From: Mesaphorura yosii
Taxonomy: Eukaryota; Arthropoda; Collembola; Poduromorpha; Tullbergiidae
Length of the DNA: 56,035 nt
Reading direction: 5' to 3'
Assembly: GCA_009869945.1 (NCBI GenBank)
Contig: WIXG01000440.1
Location: 1 to 56,035 of the forward strand
The notes beneath the pieces are model-generated. The model made no database searches. It was not told the origin of the DNA and saw nothing but the letters and a program-made list of their open reading frames with translations. Below, one piece after another: positions 1-9,281 of the stretch. The translations under genes and the position numbers were made by a program. Numbering within the stretch: the stretch's first letter is position 1; each line of letters starts with the position of its first letter.

Positions 1-92
1 GCGGAAATGAGCTCTGGTGGGCTTTTAATTAACACGTGCCATTCAACGCGTCAAAGTTCGATTTTCCATAGAATATTTGCTGTGCATACGCC

Positions 93-98
93 TATAAA
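93..98 (+). promoter_or_regulatory. TATA box of the first chemoreceptor gene
   Basis: A TATAAA hexamer lies about 30 bp upstream of an AGTCAG sequence resembling an arthropod initiator (near 123-128), and about 130 bp upstream of the start codon at 226. The spacing is what a focused RNA polymerase II promoter needs. This is motif reading only; no transcript evidence is available. Confidence 0.4.
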
Positions 99-225
99 TT
101 GGTGATTACCTTCGCCAAGCGCAGTCAGAACCATCATCCGAACACACTTAGGGTCATTCCAAAATCACTTTTCGAGCTTTGAGCACGGTGAAGATAAATA
201 CGCACTGAATTGGGTTCCGTAAGTA

Positions 226-1389
226 ATGGCAACTCAATGTGAGTTGAAACTAGTCTATAAGCACGCCAAGATACCGTCCTGGTTATCTGCAATCAATGCA
301 AGATGGGACAATCGAACAAAAACACTCTCGGTAAAAACAGCCCGAAAGAAAACGATCTGCAACTTCTTGTGTTTGTGCCTGGGCTCCTACTGGGCAGGGT
401 TCTCTGCATGGAGGCTGTTGTTTGTCCTCGTACAAAGAAACTACAATCATTCAGCCAGGATCAAATTTGAGCTGCCCTTCGTCTTGCTTTACGCGCTTAA
501 CTTCATTTGTTTCACAATTGGCGCCCTCATGATCCTTGCCTTTGCGGCTCGCCGGCCAGATATGGTCGCCCTCTTCAATCAGCTTCTGGTTCTCAACAGA
601 AAACTCAGTGCAGAGACCGGACCAGCAAAAGAAAGGCGCGAGAAATTGTTTCAGCTCGTAATGTGGCTGTTTTGGTACATGGCCTTCCCCGCAACAGCAA
701 TTCTTCTATGTTGCGTTGAAATTCATTACACATGGATCAACACATTCAGCGCTTGGCGAGCGACGTTGTCTGGATTTCTAATCGTTTGGAATTGCATTGG
801 AACCGGCGCAACATACCCTTTCCTGTTAACATATGTCTACCTCTATTTCATTGTCATCAAGAAATTGCTGTGGTTGGAATGGAATTCGAATGTGTCCGGC
901 TCGCCACTGTCCCAACGAGAGCTTTGGGCAAGTGTGGTCAATTATAGAAGGTTGACCATTCTGTGCTCATTTTTCAACACGACGTACTGCACAGTTATCG
1001 TTCCAGTCCTCAAATTCTGTCTCATTCTCATGTGCACATTCTGCTTCGTGATGGGTATCAGCATGAAGAATGTGCAATCAACGACCCTTCTCGCCTTGGC
1101 GCGTGGACTCATCGCGACTGGGGTGTACGTTTTCGTGTCCCTCGTCGCATTCGGGAGCATGATGTGCTCCCTGTGGGAAGTGTCCACCAGGTTCATTATA
1201 AAGTTCAGGCAAGAAAAGGTTCATAATGCAGATCGGGCGACTAGAAGAAATATCCGTGTCTACGTGGCATCATTTCAACCGCTTCGATTTGCTGTCGGCA
1301 GTTTCTACTACATGGAGAAAGAGGCGAAGCTGACTCTAGTCAATTTCCTGGTTGCTGGGACTGGAAATCTTCTGATTGTATTGAAATAA
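226..1389 (+). CDS. 7-transmembrane chemoreceptor-like protein (gustatory-receptor-like)
   Basis: A single-exon gene for 387 residues. It reads as a polytopic membrane protein with about seven long hydrophobic stretches (roughly residues 45-68, 83-108, 143-165, 180-212, 250-285, 290-315 and 365-387) separated by short basic loops, the size and layout of arthropod gustatory/odorant-type chemoreceptors. The C-terminal stretch (SFQPLRFAVGSFYYMEKE, then a hydrophobic helix) lines up with the corresponding end of the two-exon receptors at 41966 and 47332 (FRPLRPIKITFSGSTYACDE), so all appear to be one divergent family. The classical TYxxxxxQF motif of insect gustatory receptors is not evident. The role would be ligand-gated cation channel activity in sensory neurons; ligand unknown. 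The ATG at 226 follows the candidate TATA box by about 130 bp. Confidence 0.75.
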   Translation: MATQCELKLVYKHAKIPSWLSAINARWDNRTKTLSVKTARKKTICNFLCLCLGSYWAGFSAWRLLFVLVQRNYNHSARIKFELPFVLLYALNFICFTIGALMILAFAARRPDMVALFNQLLVLNRKLSAETGPAKERREKLFQLVMWLFWYMAFPATAILLCCVEIHYTWINTFSAWRATLSGFLIVWNCIGTGATYPFLLTYVYLYFIVIKKLLWLEWNSNVSGSPLSQRELWASVVNYRRLTILCSFFNTTYCTVIVPVLKFCLILMCTFCFVMGISMKNVQSTTLLALARGLIATGVYVFVSLVAFGSMMCSLWEVSTRFIIKFRQEKVHNADRATRRNIRVYVASFQPLRFAVGSFYYMEKEAKLTLVNFLVAGTGNLLIVLK

Positions 1390-1502
1390 ATGGAGCAAGT
1401 GAAGCATAGATAAAAGTAGTCATAACCTATAATCCTGCGTTAACATAATGTGAGCTACTGTAGTTGAATTTAGTTTGCGATCTAAATTGGAATCTCAGAC
1501 GA

Positions 1503-2341
1503 TTAAAAGTATCGATCTGATTTTCTGAGTAGAAAAGCAATTACATTCGTACGCAGCAGCACGATCACGGTGTTGTATATGCCACCGATGTACAAGCACA
1601 GCGTCGCCAAGTAGAGAAACCACAGTGGAAGTGGAGCTCCGTAGCAAAAAGCAAGTGGCCAAAGCACCTCAGCAATCAATCGCAACAAAATGTCCGAATG
1701 GGAGGCGACCACCAACGTCAAGCCGGCTGATAAAACGAAGGCGGTGAACGTGTGTGTAACCTTCAGAAGAGTGTACAAATCTCGGTTTCTCTCCTCAGTT
1801 TTCCAGAAGTGCCCGAAGATCGAGTCAAAATGCAGTCACAGACTGAATCTCCTCGACTTAATCTACCCGACCCGGCAGATTAGGTGGAGAAGATTGGGTC
1901 CGGGTTGATTAAGTCGGGGAGATTCAGTCGTGTTATGGCGGAAAATCCTACGGCTAAAATCTTTACCGTCCAAACTCTCCAGAAGCCGAAATAACGAGTT
2001 TATAAAATAGGGAGGCAGAAAACAGGTGACCCCCAACCCCAAAGGTAGTCCAAATAGAACGCCAACCCGTTCGTGAGGAACGCGACTATCACGAAAAAGA
2101 AAGCTAAGGGCATTTCCCTAGTCGTGGTTAAATTCCAGGAAATGTAACCGAAGTCGACAAGTCCAGCTTGAAGCGCGTAGGCCAGTGCGCTGTTTGCTCC
2201 GAAATGCCACACGAAGAACTTAGACTCGATCCTTCTGAAGCACCGACTCTTTATCCTGAGCTCGTACGGACAGGCGCCGCAATCTCGGGCCAGGCAAATT
2301 GCCCGCTCGACGAGCCGCAGGACTTCGTTCTCCAAAATCAT
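1503..2341 (-). pseudogene. Truncated, frameshifted chemoreceptor relic
   Basis: Reading leftward from 2341, the first block (to about 1967) matches the first exon of the receptors at 41966 and 47332: WNLTTTREMPLAFFF and FYLDYLWGWG are shared almost word for word. Just after WGWG, in a G-run near 2029-2036, the frame slips by one base. In the other frame the expected end (FLPPYFINSLFRLLESLD) continues to a donor-like GTAAAG near 1965. A second block (about 1830-1503) matches the start of the paralogues' second exon (FCYGAPLPLWFLYLATLCLY) but stops after about 90 residues, with the entire C-terminal half missing. An imperfect palindrome sits in the former intron. The frameshift alone could be a sequencing error, but the missing 3' half could not, so this is best called a pseudogene. 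Partial transcription cannot be excluded. Confidence 0.75.
1837..1933. repeat. Imperfect palindrome (hairpin-forming inverted repeat)
   Basis: Two arms of about 35 bp (1841-1875 and 1893-1929) are reverse complements with only two or three mismatches and a one-base gap, around a central spacer of about 17 bp. The outer arms both read GACTGAATCTCC then CGACTTAATC. It lies in the intron of the chemoreceptor relic. It could be a small foldback or MITE-type insertion; I saw no clear target-site duplication and no second copy in the window. Confidence 0.7.
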
Positions 2342-3871
2342 TTTGCTGCTTGTTATTCGTTCGTGCGCAATTCACTTTAGACTGGGACTGGGCCGAACAG
2401 GACGAGTCTCAGCGTTGCTTATATCCGAAGTGAATTAATATTGCACCGACACAATATTCATATCAGGCAAATTGAAATGATATGTTTCTGAAGAATAGAA
2501 AAGTATACACTGAAGAAAATCAATGACACTAAGAAATTTAAGATAATTCCATTCGAATTCGAAGCACCACTCTGCTTATGAGAATTGTGGATTAAGTTAA
2601 TTATTAGGCTGCTGACCACTCGCCCTGTACACCATCAGCTAGTTAAGCAAAAAAAATCCAAATGCCCTTGCCACGTGTAGACATGCATTCCTTATTTCGA
2701 ATTGTCGCTTCTTCGCCTTTTATATGCATTTGAACTTGCCCTGGAACCGGATGGAACAAATTTCAGCATCAAAGATTGGGCATGCCAACTGAATAAATAT
2801 TTTATCTCATTAAGACCAAAAGTTGGAAGGATAAAATTCCAAAAACTAAAATTAGATGAAGGTCCTCAAAGGAGCAAGACCTCCCCCAACTGCTCCCCAC
2901 TTGGCAGCGCCCCCAGCACCGATGACACGTTTCCTCGCTGCTCTGACAAGCTCAGCCGCTGGAGGAGGTAGGCGGCGGGCTCGCTTCTCCCCAACACATA
3001 CGCCGACCTCCCGTGCGAAGTGGAAGCTTTAGAATAGGCAACTAATTTCTAGCTTTGCTTAGCTAATGAAATGAGTTAATAATGCAAGTTAATGAAAGTG
3101 GCCGACGAACGAGACCAGTGACACACGCGCACGTAGCAAAGAGAGAGGGCCGTAGACTGTCCAGTTAATTCCAGTTTCGTGCACGAAAACAAATTCTCGT
3201 TGCATTGCTTGCGCATTGAGCTCTGAATTGTTGAATTCGCATTCTCATGCAGTCGAACTCGAAATCTAATTTTAAACGTGACAGCATTACAACATTTTAA
3301 GCCTGACCACGTTAATGAGCGTGGTCAGTGAAGAATTGAAGATGATCAGTTATCAATTATCATTGTCACCAAGAATTGAATATCAAAAGTGAGCTTGAGT
3401 TGTTGGAATGTGATTCAGTAAATTCAGTTCAAATCAGCAATCAGCACAACCAACTTAAAAGTAACCCGTAACATAAACACGCGAATGACTTCATTTCACA
3501 CGCTCACGCGGCTGAATTGTGCACCTGCCCGGGCAGTGGTCAGGCCGATACGCGTAATCTTTCATGGCTAACGAGTGGACACTCCAAATCCAAACCCAGC
3601 CGTGTCCAAGCTGAACGCAAAACTCGGCACGAAATTCAGAAATTCTAGTCAACTGTCAAGTGAACTTGAAACTAGGTTTCTGCAGGTTTTCGCAGCAGAG
3701 TTTGGCTCTCGAAGCAGAAATAAACTTGCTGCCTGTCAGGAGACACTTGAAAACTTGAATGGCTTGATTGATTGCAAGCACTTGCAAGTCTTCGAGTCGC
3801 AATAAAATGCAGGGCGAAATCGACGCATGGCATGCATTTCACTGAGCATTGGAAGAACCACCGTAGACAAA
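2342..3871. other. Intergenic spacer
   Basis: About 1.5 kb with no supportable gene. The open frames at 2702-2971 and 3575-3805 lack recognisable domains and a credible gene context. A perfect 9-bp hairpin (CTGACCACG and CGTGGTCAG, 3303-3328, 8-nt loop) is the only obvious structure. The right part must contain the promoter and 5' leader of the GH16 gene. Confidence 0.6.
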
Positions 3872-5264
3872 ATGGGAAAGATCGTCCTCCCCTCCGTTGC
3901 CTGCCTTTTCATGGCGCTGGCCCTGGCCGACTCGGCCAAAATCTTCGGTCCCTCCGCAGGCCCAAAGCCGAAGACATCAATCACCCGCGTGAACAAAGGC
4001 GGCAGCGGCATCTACGCTCCAGGCGATCTCATCTTCGAGGAGACCTTCGACACGCTCGACTTCTCCGTCTGGAGCCACGAGGCAAACATGAACGGAGGCG
4101 GTAACAACGAATTTCAGGTTTACGATCGCGATGACGTGAACGCGTACGCCAGAAACGGCGCCTTGCACATCAAACCGTCGCTGACCCTTGACAAATTCAA
4201 TGGAAACTACGAAACACTATACAACGGGTATCATTACGTCGAATGGTGAGTTAATTCATAATTTGTTAATTGCACCCATCAGCATCAATGCAAATGTGAA
4301 AAAAACTCCGTGTAAAGATTTCTAAGAACCTTCTCCACTCTGCAGCTGCACCGACCCGCCTCGAGGCGGTGCCTGCGATCGCCAGGCAAATTACCCCAAC
4401 ATTCTGCAGCCAGCGCACTCGGCTCGTCTCCGCACGAAAGGAGCATTCTCATTCGCATACGGCAAAGTCGAAGTTCGCGCCAAACTACCTTCTGGTGACT
4501 GGTAAGAAATTATTGCTAAAAACCCCTAAGGCTGAGTTTCAAAATGTAATGCCCCTACAACTTGCGATCTTTTAGGATGTGGCCCGCTATTTGGATGATG
4601 CCCGAGCAAGCCGTGTACGGAGGCTGGCCTTCATCTGGAGAAATCGACATTATGGAGTCCCGTGGCAATCGACGGCTGTACAATCCTCAACAAATCAACA
4701 TCGGCTCCGAGCAGGTTGGATCCACACTCCACTACGGGCCATTCTGGCCTCACAACGGGTACTGGGCGGCTCATGCGACGAAGAACTCCTTCATCGACCA
4801 AGGGTACGACCGTGACTTTCATCTTTACCAGATGGAGTGGACAGACAGTAAGTGAAAGCCGAAAAGTGCGGGCTCTGCGCGTTCTGAACGGAATTTTGAA
4901 TAATTCCCGCGATTTTCTGAATTATACAGCCTACATACAATTCAGCGTCGATAACCAAGTGCTCCACACCGTCACCCCTCCACCAGGCGGCTTCTTCGAG
5001 CTCGGTCAGTTCCCTGGCGACATTGCGAACCCGTGGGAGAACGGACGTAACCCCCGCATGGCGCCTTTCGACGAGGAGTTCCATTTCATCCTGAACGTCG
5101 CAGTCGGAGGCAACTTCTTCCCCGACAACTCAACCCCGCCTCGCCCGTGGGGCACCAGCCAGCAGTACCTTGACTTCTGGGAAGCCCGTGAGTTCTGGAA
5201 CACCACGTGGGTCGGAGACGACGGGGCTCTGCAGGTGGACTACATTCGAGTGTGGGCCGTCTAA
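3872..5264 (+). CDS. GH16 endo-beta-1,3-glucanase (laminarinase-like), secreted
   Basis: Four exons: 3872-4245, 4346-4501, 4576-4847, 4930-5264 (all GT-AG), giving 378 residues. The start at 3872 begins a good signal peptide (MGKIVLPSVACLFMALALAD); an upstream in-frame ATG at 3827 would precede it. The GH16 jelly-roll region starts near FEETFDTLDFSVWSHE, includes GKVEVRAKLPSGDW, and carries the catalytic signature GEIDIMES with both glutamates (E199 nucleophile, E204 acid/base) and D201 present. This separates it from the inactive beta-glucan recognition proteins of insects, which lost these residues. It should hydrolyse beta-1,3-glucans such as laminarin or fungal cell wall glucan in the gut or as defence. 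AATAAA follows the stop by about 40 bp, close to the convergent gene at 5425. Confidence 0.92.
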
Positions 5265-5424
5265 TTCGTGGCAGACTCCTGCCTTTCTTGATGCGTTTTC
5301 ATTGAATAAAATGAGCTGTTTATTTATTGCTGAATAATATATGGCAAGACAATTGGCACAATCACTTTAAATAATTTAAGAGAATAATTCAAGGATAACT
5401 CATTAATTAATTAAATTTAGCTGT

Positions 5425-6414
5425 TTAGCATTCGCGACAGGGGCCTGTTAATTTCGGGCAGTCGAAGACACAAGTCAGTCGTTCTTGGCTCCACCAAAGT
5501 GGCTCACCCGTCTTGGGATCCTTCGGGCAACGGATCTCCTGTTTCTGCGCTTCGTTCTTTTGTCCTGATGGCAGGTAGTACAGTTTGTTATCGCAAGTCT
5601 CGTGTTCCCTCCAGAAGCAATCGATCGGCGGTGTCGGGCAGTCTGCGTCTGGTAGGTTCCGGTAATACTCCTGCAGGTCAGGGTGCAAGTTGTCGAAGAA
5701 GTCGCACTTGCCACCGTCCGGGTAGAGGTTAGTGTCGTTGTTCCAGTACAGCCAGCTGCCGTCTGGAAGCTTGTCGCACCACTGCCTCCTCATGCGACCG
5801 CCTGTCGAGCTGGAATTGTCTGGGACACAGGTGTCGTAGCAGAGGCACTCACCCTTCTGTGTACAATCGACGTCACACTCCTCGCCGGGCTTCTGTGTGG
5901 TTGTTGTCGTCGTGGGGGTTGTCGGTGGACCACAGAATGCGTCCTTTGGCAAGACGCAATCATTGTCTGGGATGCTGAAATGCCAACGGCCGTCAGGGCA
6001 GTTGTCGGAGTCCAGCTGACACGCGGGGCAGGCTACGAGAGTCGCCTTCAGGTCATCACTGCAGTGGATGTAATGGGTGCAATTGGATGGTAGAGAAAAT
6101 TTGCCCTCGCTGTTGCACACGAAATCGGAACCGACATCTTCGCCTACGGCAGGTTCAAAGGCAGTTCGGACAGCCGCATGGTCGCCAGGAACAGCACCGG
6201 CCGCAGGGCGAAAGTGCGCCTCCAAATGAAAGGGTGGACCTATCAAGAAAGTAAACGTACGCAAAAGCATTAAAAATTGTATTCTGTAATTCTGTAATGT
6301 AATGGAGCAGTGATTTCCGGTTGACTTACGTGGATTTGCAGCTAACACAGCCGCAGCCGCCAGAAGGTAACAAATGCCAACCCACCCAGCAAGCGTGTAT
6401 TTTGACATGGTCAA
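5425..6414 (-). CDS. Secreted chitin-binding (peritrophin-A-like) protein
   Basis: Two exons, 6414-6330 and 6239-5425, separated by a 90-bp in-frame intron, so unspliced reading adds 30 false residues. The product is 299 residues. A signal peptide (about residues 1-25, ending AAAAVLAAN) is followed by a cysteine-rich module of CBM14/peritrophin-A type (DFVCNSEGKFSLPSNCTHYI to CVLPKDAFC), a short threonine-rich linker (PTTPTTTTTTQKPGEEC) and a second long cysteine-rich region with many aromatic residues. Such proteins bind chitin in the peritrophic matrix or cuticle. The second region does not keep the standard CBM14 spacing, so its ligand is uncertain. The gene converges on the GH16 gene with only about 160 bp between stop codons. 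Confidence 0.8.
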   Translation of the reverse strand: MTMSKYTLAGWVGICYLLAAAAVLAANPRKSTGNHCSITLQNYRIQFLMLLRTFTFLIGPPFHLEAHFRPAAGAVPGDHAAVRTAFEPAVGEDVGSDFVCNSEGKFSLPSNCTHYIHCSDDLKATLVACPACQLDSDNCPDGRWHFSIPDNDCVLPKDAFCGPPTTPTTTTTTQKPGEECDVDCTQKGECLCYDTCVPDNSSSTGGRMRRQWCDKLPDGSWLYWNNDTNLYPDGGKCDFFDNLHPDLQEYYRNLPDADCPTPPIDCFWREHETCDNKLYYLPSGQKNEAQKQEIRCPKDPKTGEPLWWSQERLTCVFDCPKLTGPCREC

Positions 6415-7916
6415 AGTTATCTTCTATAACTCCAATTCTATTGTGCTTTTCTTTCGCTCTAGCCTTCTACGCCTGAATTATCGCACTGATTAACTGATTG
6501 GCTAGCTGCTCGTAGTGAATTCTAGCAGAAGAGAAGTTCCAACCAGACTGGACTCGCAGCTCGCTGATCTGTGAATTGAACTGAGGCGGGGCACGTCGTA
6601 TTTATTGGACGTCTGACGCACATTTTGGCATGGATCACTTCATCTTCCGGTTGATTCAATTCAGTTCTCGCTCGCCGATTGGACCGATGACAGACGTTAT
6701 CATCAGAATTGAACAAAACAGCCTTCGACCGGGCTTCACAGCTCATGGCCTTCAAGCTTGCATTACATTCCTTTCTCGGATATCTATATTTCAGAATATC
6801 TCTCGTTTTAACTGTCAAACATTGTTGATCTGCAAACAGAAGACAATCGACAATGCCGACGTGGATTCATATTGGGTTCGACCTTACAACCTATTTGCAT
6901 TTTTTAATCCTTATCTACTCGTGAAGAGTTGACAGTGTAGCAGTCGCGTTCAATGCAAACCTTCGGCATCTAATACTCGATACTTGACCCATTTCCTTCC
7001 AATCAACGTCATGTCGCGATCCCAATCCACTATCATTTCCTGGTCGGAAATTCCAAAATCAGCAAATTCAAAGGGATTGCCAACATTAATCAGCAAATTG
7101 ACAATAAAGTTCGATTACTTTCGACCTTCGGTTCTCGTTTAATCGTTTCAGGTTTCTGACAAGGCAAAATTCCAAAATTCCATGAATCAACAATCAGTGT
7201 ATCAGCGACTTAAGCCGGCCTGGCCTCGCGTTGTCAACAAAGAAAATCACAGATTTTCTAATTCGGCGGCGGCTGCGATGCGTTGATGGGATGTGATGGC
7301 TTGACTTGAGATTTTATTGCGGGGCTGGCCTTGCTTTGCCTTGCCTAGGTTGTTGTGCATTGCACTTTGTGTTTGTATTCGAAGAACTGAAATCTCAGCT
7401 CAAAGACGTATTTTTGTACTTTATCTTTTAAATTCTGTCGGCGGATGCCCGGCACTTTAAATTTAAGGCGTATGTCGTAACTACAACGCGACGCGACATT
7501 TTTGTTTCTAGTTTGTTTTAGGGCGTTTTTTTGACGAAACACGACAGCGCGAGCGATCGTGTGCCTTTCTTGTAATCTTCGTAATAAATCGTAGTTCTTT
7601 TCATAATTTGATTTGGTATTTCGCATTGATGATTTTCGCGTTAAGTGACTGCAGACTGAAAGGCGGTTTGAAGATTGGAAATTCATTCAACTGACGACGT
7701 CGACTGTGATTGTGATCGTGATCAGACTGTGAAGAGAAAACAAGATAAGATTAAGTCACAATTCGAATTCCGCCAATTCTCGAGCTACTTTTGTGAGTGC
7801 CACTCACTATTTCGTGGTTATCCATTAGCCTAGCTAGCGATTAGCAATTTGGAGTTTCATCTTCATCTATCGAGTGATAGGCAGGCAGGAGGAGATAGAG
7901 GAAAGACTGATTGAAA
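6415..7916. other. Divergent intergenic region
   Basis: About 1.5 kb between the start of the chitin-binding protein (minus strand) and the start of the chromobox gene (plus strand). It should hold both promoters. On the minus strand an AATAAATA element (around 6599-6607) lies about 25 bp before a TCAGTT initiator-like sequence (6579-6584). The open frame at 7345-7686 on the minus strand is lysine/arginine-rich without a recognised domain and is not supported as a gene. Confidence 0.5.
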
Positions 7917-8753
7917 ATGCCGATCAAGAGCAAGAAACCAAGACAGTACGAAGTCGAGAAGATCCTCGCCAAGAAGGTTGACGGACTGCTGGCCTCATAC
8001 AAAGTTAAATGGCTTGGGTACAAACAGTAAGTTCAACGTTATTACTATTGCTAATAATAAAATTACTTAATTAAATTTAATTATGGCTTATTATCAATTG
8101 GCCTTTTGTTTGTGTTGTCGTAGGCCGACATGGGAAGATTCGGCCAATTTGGCTAACTGCAAAGACCTCGTCCGTGCCTTCGAGAAGGAGCACGCCAGGA
8201 AGCAAAAGAAGAGGGAGGCAAGAGCTGGATCCGAAATGTCGTCCACAATTTCGACCGTTGTGGTCAACGAGAACGAGTTGGAATCCGATCCGGAGCCAAT
8301 TAATCCAGAAATTGAGGTAATCGCGTATCTCTGCTGATATTGAAGCCTTTGGATAATGCAACTCAAGTAAACCCCAGTTAAATGTTCGTCCTTCCCCAGC
8401 AGCAAACCATCCGGGACGACATGCCACCACGCATGATTCCGTCCAAGATTTGGGGTTCATCCAAGGATTCAGCTGGCAAACTCTTCTTCGCTGTGGAGTT
8501 CAAGTCAAAGACGGCAGACAATCAAAACTGGGAACCGGAGCTCGAGCCATCACAGGAGGAGGACGAGGGGGAGGGGCCGTCACCCGACAAACACATCGAA
8601 CTGATTTCGGGAGCCGCAATGAAAAAATTCTGCCCACTTTTCTTGATTGAGTACTACGAGCGCCACACTGTCTTCTTGGGCGGCGTCTACGAAACTCATT
8701 CCACTGGTCCTGTGACTATGGCTGCGGCCTCTGATGAAGTAACTGAAGACTAA
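7917..8753 (+). CDS. HP1-type chromobox protein (chromodomain + chromoshadow domain)
   Basis: Three exons: 7917-8026, 8124-8316, 8400-8753 (218 residues). The chromodomain covers about residues 10-62 (QYEVEKILAKKV, VKWLGYKQPTWEDSANLANC) and retains the aromatic cage that reads methylated H3K9: Y11, W32, Y35. A lysine/arginine-rich hinge follows. The chromoshadow domain starts at SKIWGSSKDSAGKLFFAVEF and ends at LFLIEYYERHTVF. It is interrupted by an unusual acidic insertion (EPSQEEDEGEGPSPDKH), and the tryptophan usually found shortly after YEERLT is replaced (HTVF). Role: dimeric heterochromatin adaptor in the nucleus. An alternative third-exon acceptor three bases downstream (8403) would drop one glutamine (NAGNAG-type). 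AATAAA lies about 220 bp after the stop. Confidence 0.92.
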
Positions 8754-9281
8754 GTACAAACAACATGAAAACTGATACGCCATACGCGTCGGATGAAACG
8801 AACAGCCACCAATTCCTTCTCTTCTATCTACTCTCATTCCTTTTTAGATTACACGATTACAGTAAAGCTCATCTGCTTTTTCGGTCTTTCCTTTTACAAC
8901 TACAACTACAACTAATTTCATACACATCAAATACACATCTGTGAAATATTGATAAGAACAACTTCTGTCGAATAAAACGTGTTCCATATGATGAGTTTCT
9001 GATTCTGGCATCTTTCCTTATCACTTTTTGCACTTATCATCTTCATCTGCTCTAGGTCAAGATCATCGAAGCTTCAATTTGCACTTCATTGAAGCGCTGG
9101 AGTGCAGATTTGCTGAGCTGTCGTGCTTTCTTTCGCTTTATTTTCCTTGCCATTATGCGTGGGAAATCGTACAAAGATCAGATCCAAAGTACCCTGAGCC
9201 GAATTCTCAGTGGTGCGGAGGTGCGTAGGTGCGCTGTCAAGTAATTGCAATAATAAGCTAAATTACTATAATTATCAACAA
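8754..9281. other. 3' region of the HP1-like gene and leader of the next gene
   Basis: Holds the HP1-like 3' untranslated region, a polyadenylation signal near 8971 and the upstream region of the CtIP-like gene. An in-frame ATG at 9210 upstream of the chosen start would add 24 residues of no recognisable character. Any upstream exon coding for the N-terminal CtIP coiled coil would have to lie here or further left; I cannot identify one. Confidence 0.5.

Noticed and set aside
3575..3805. 76-codon open frame before the GH16 gene
   Set aside because: No domain, no splice partner, and close to the GH16 leader; chance ORF more likely.
7345..7686. 113-codon minus-strand frame upstream of the HP1-like gene
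   Set aside because: Lys/Arg-rich without recognisable domain; no promoter or polyadenylation context.
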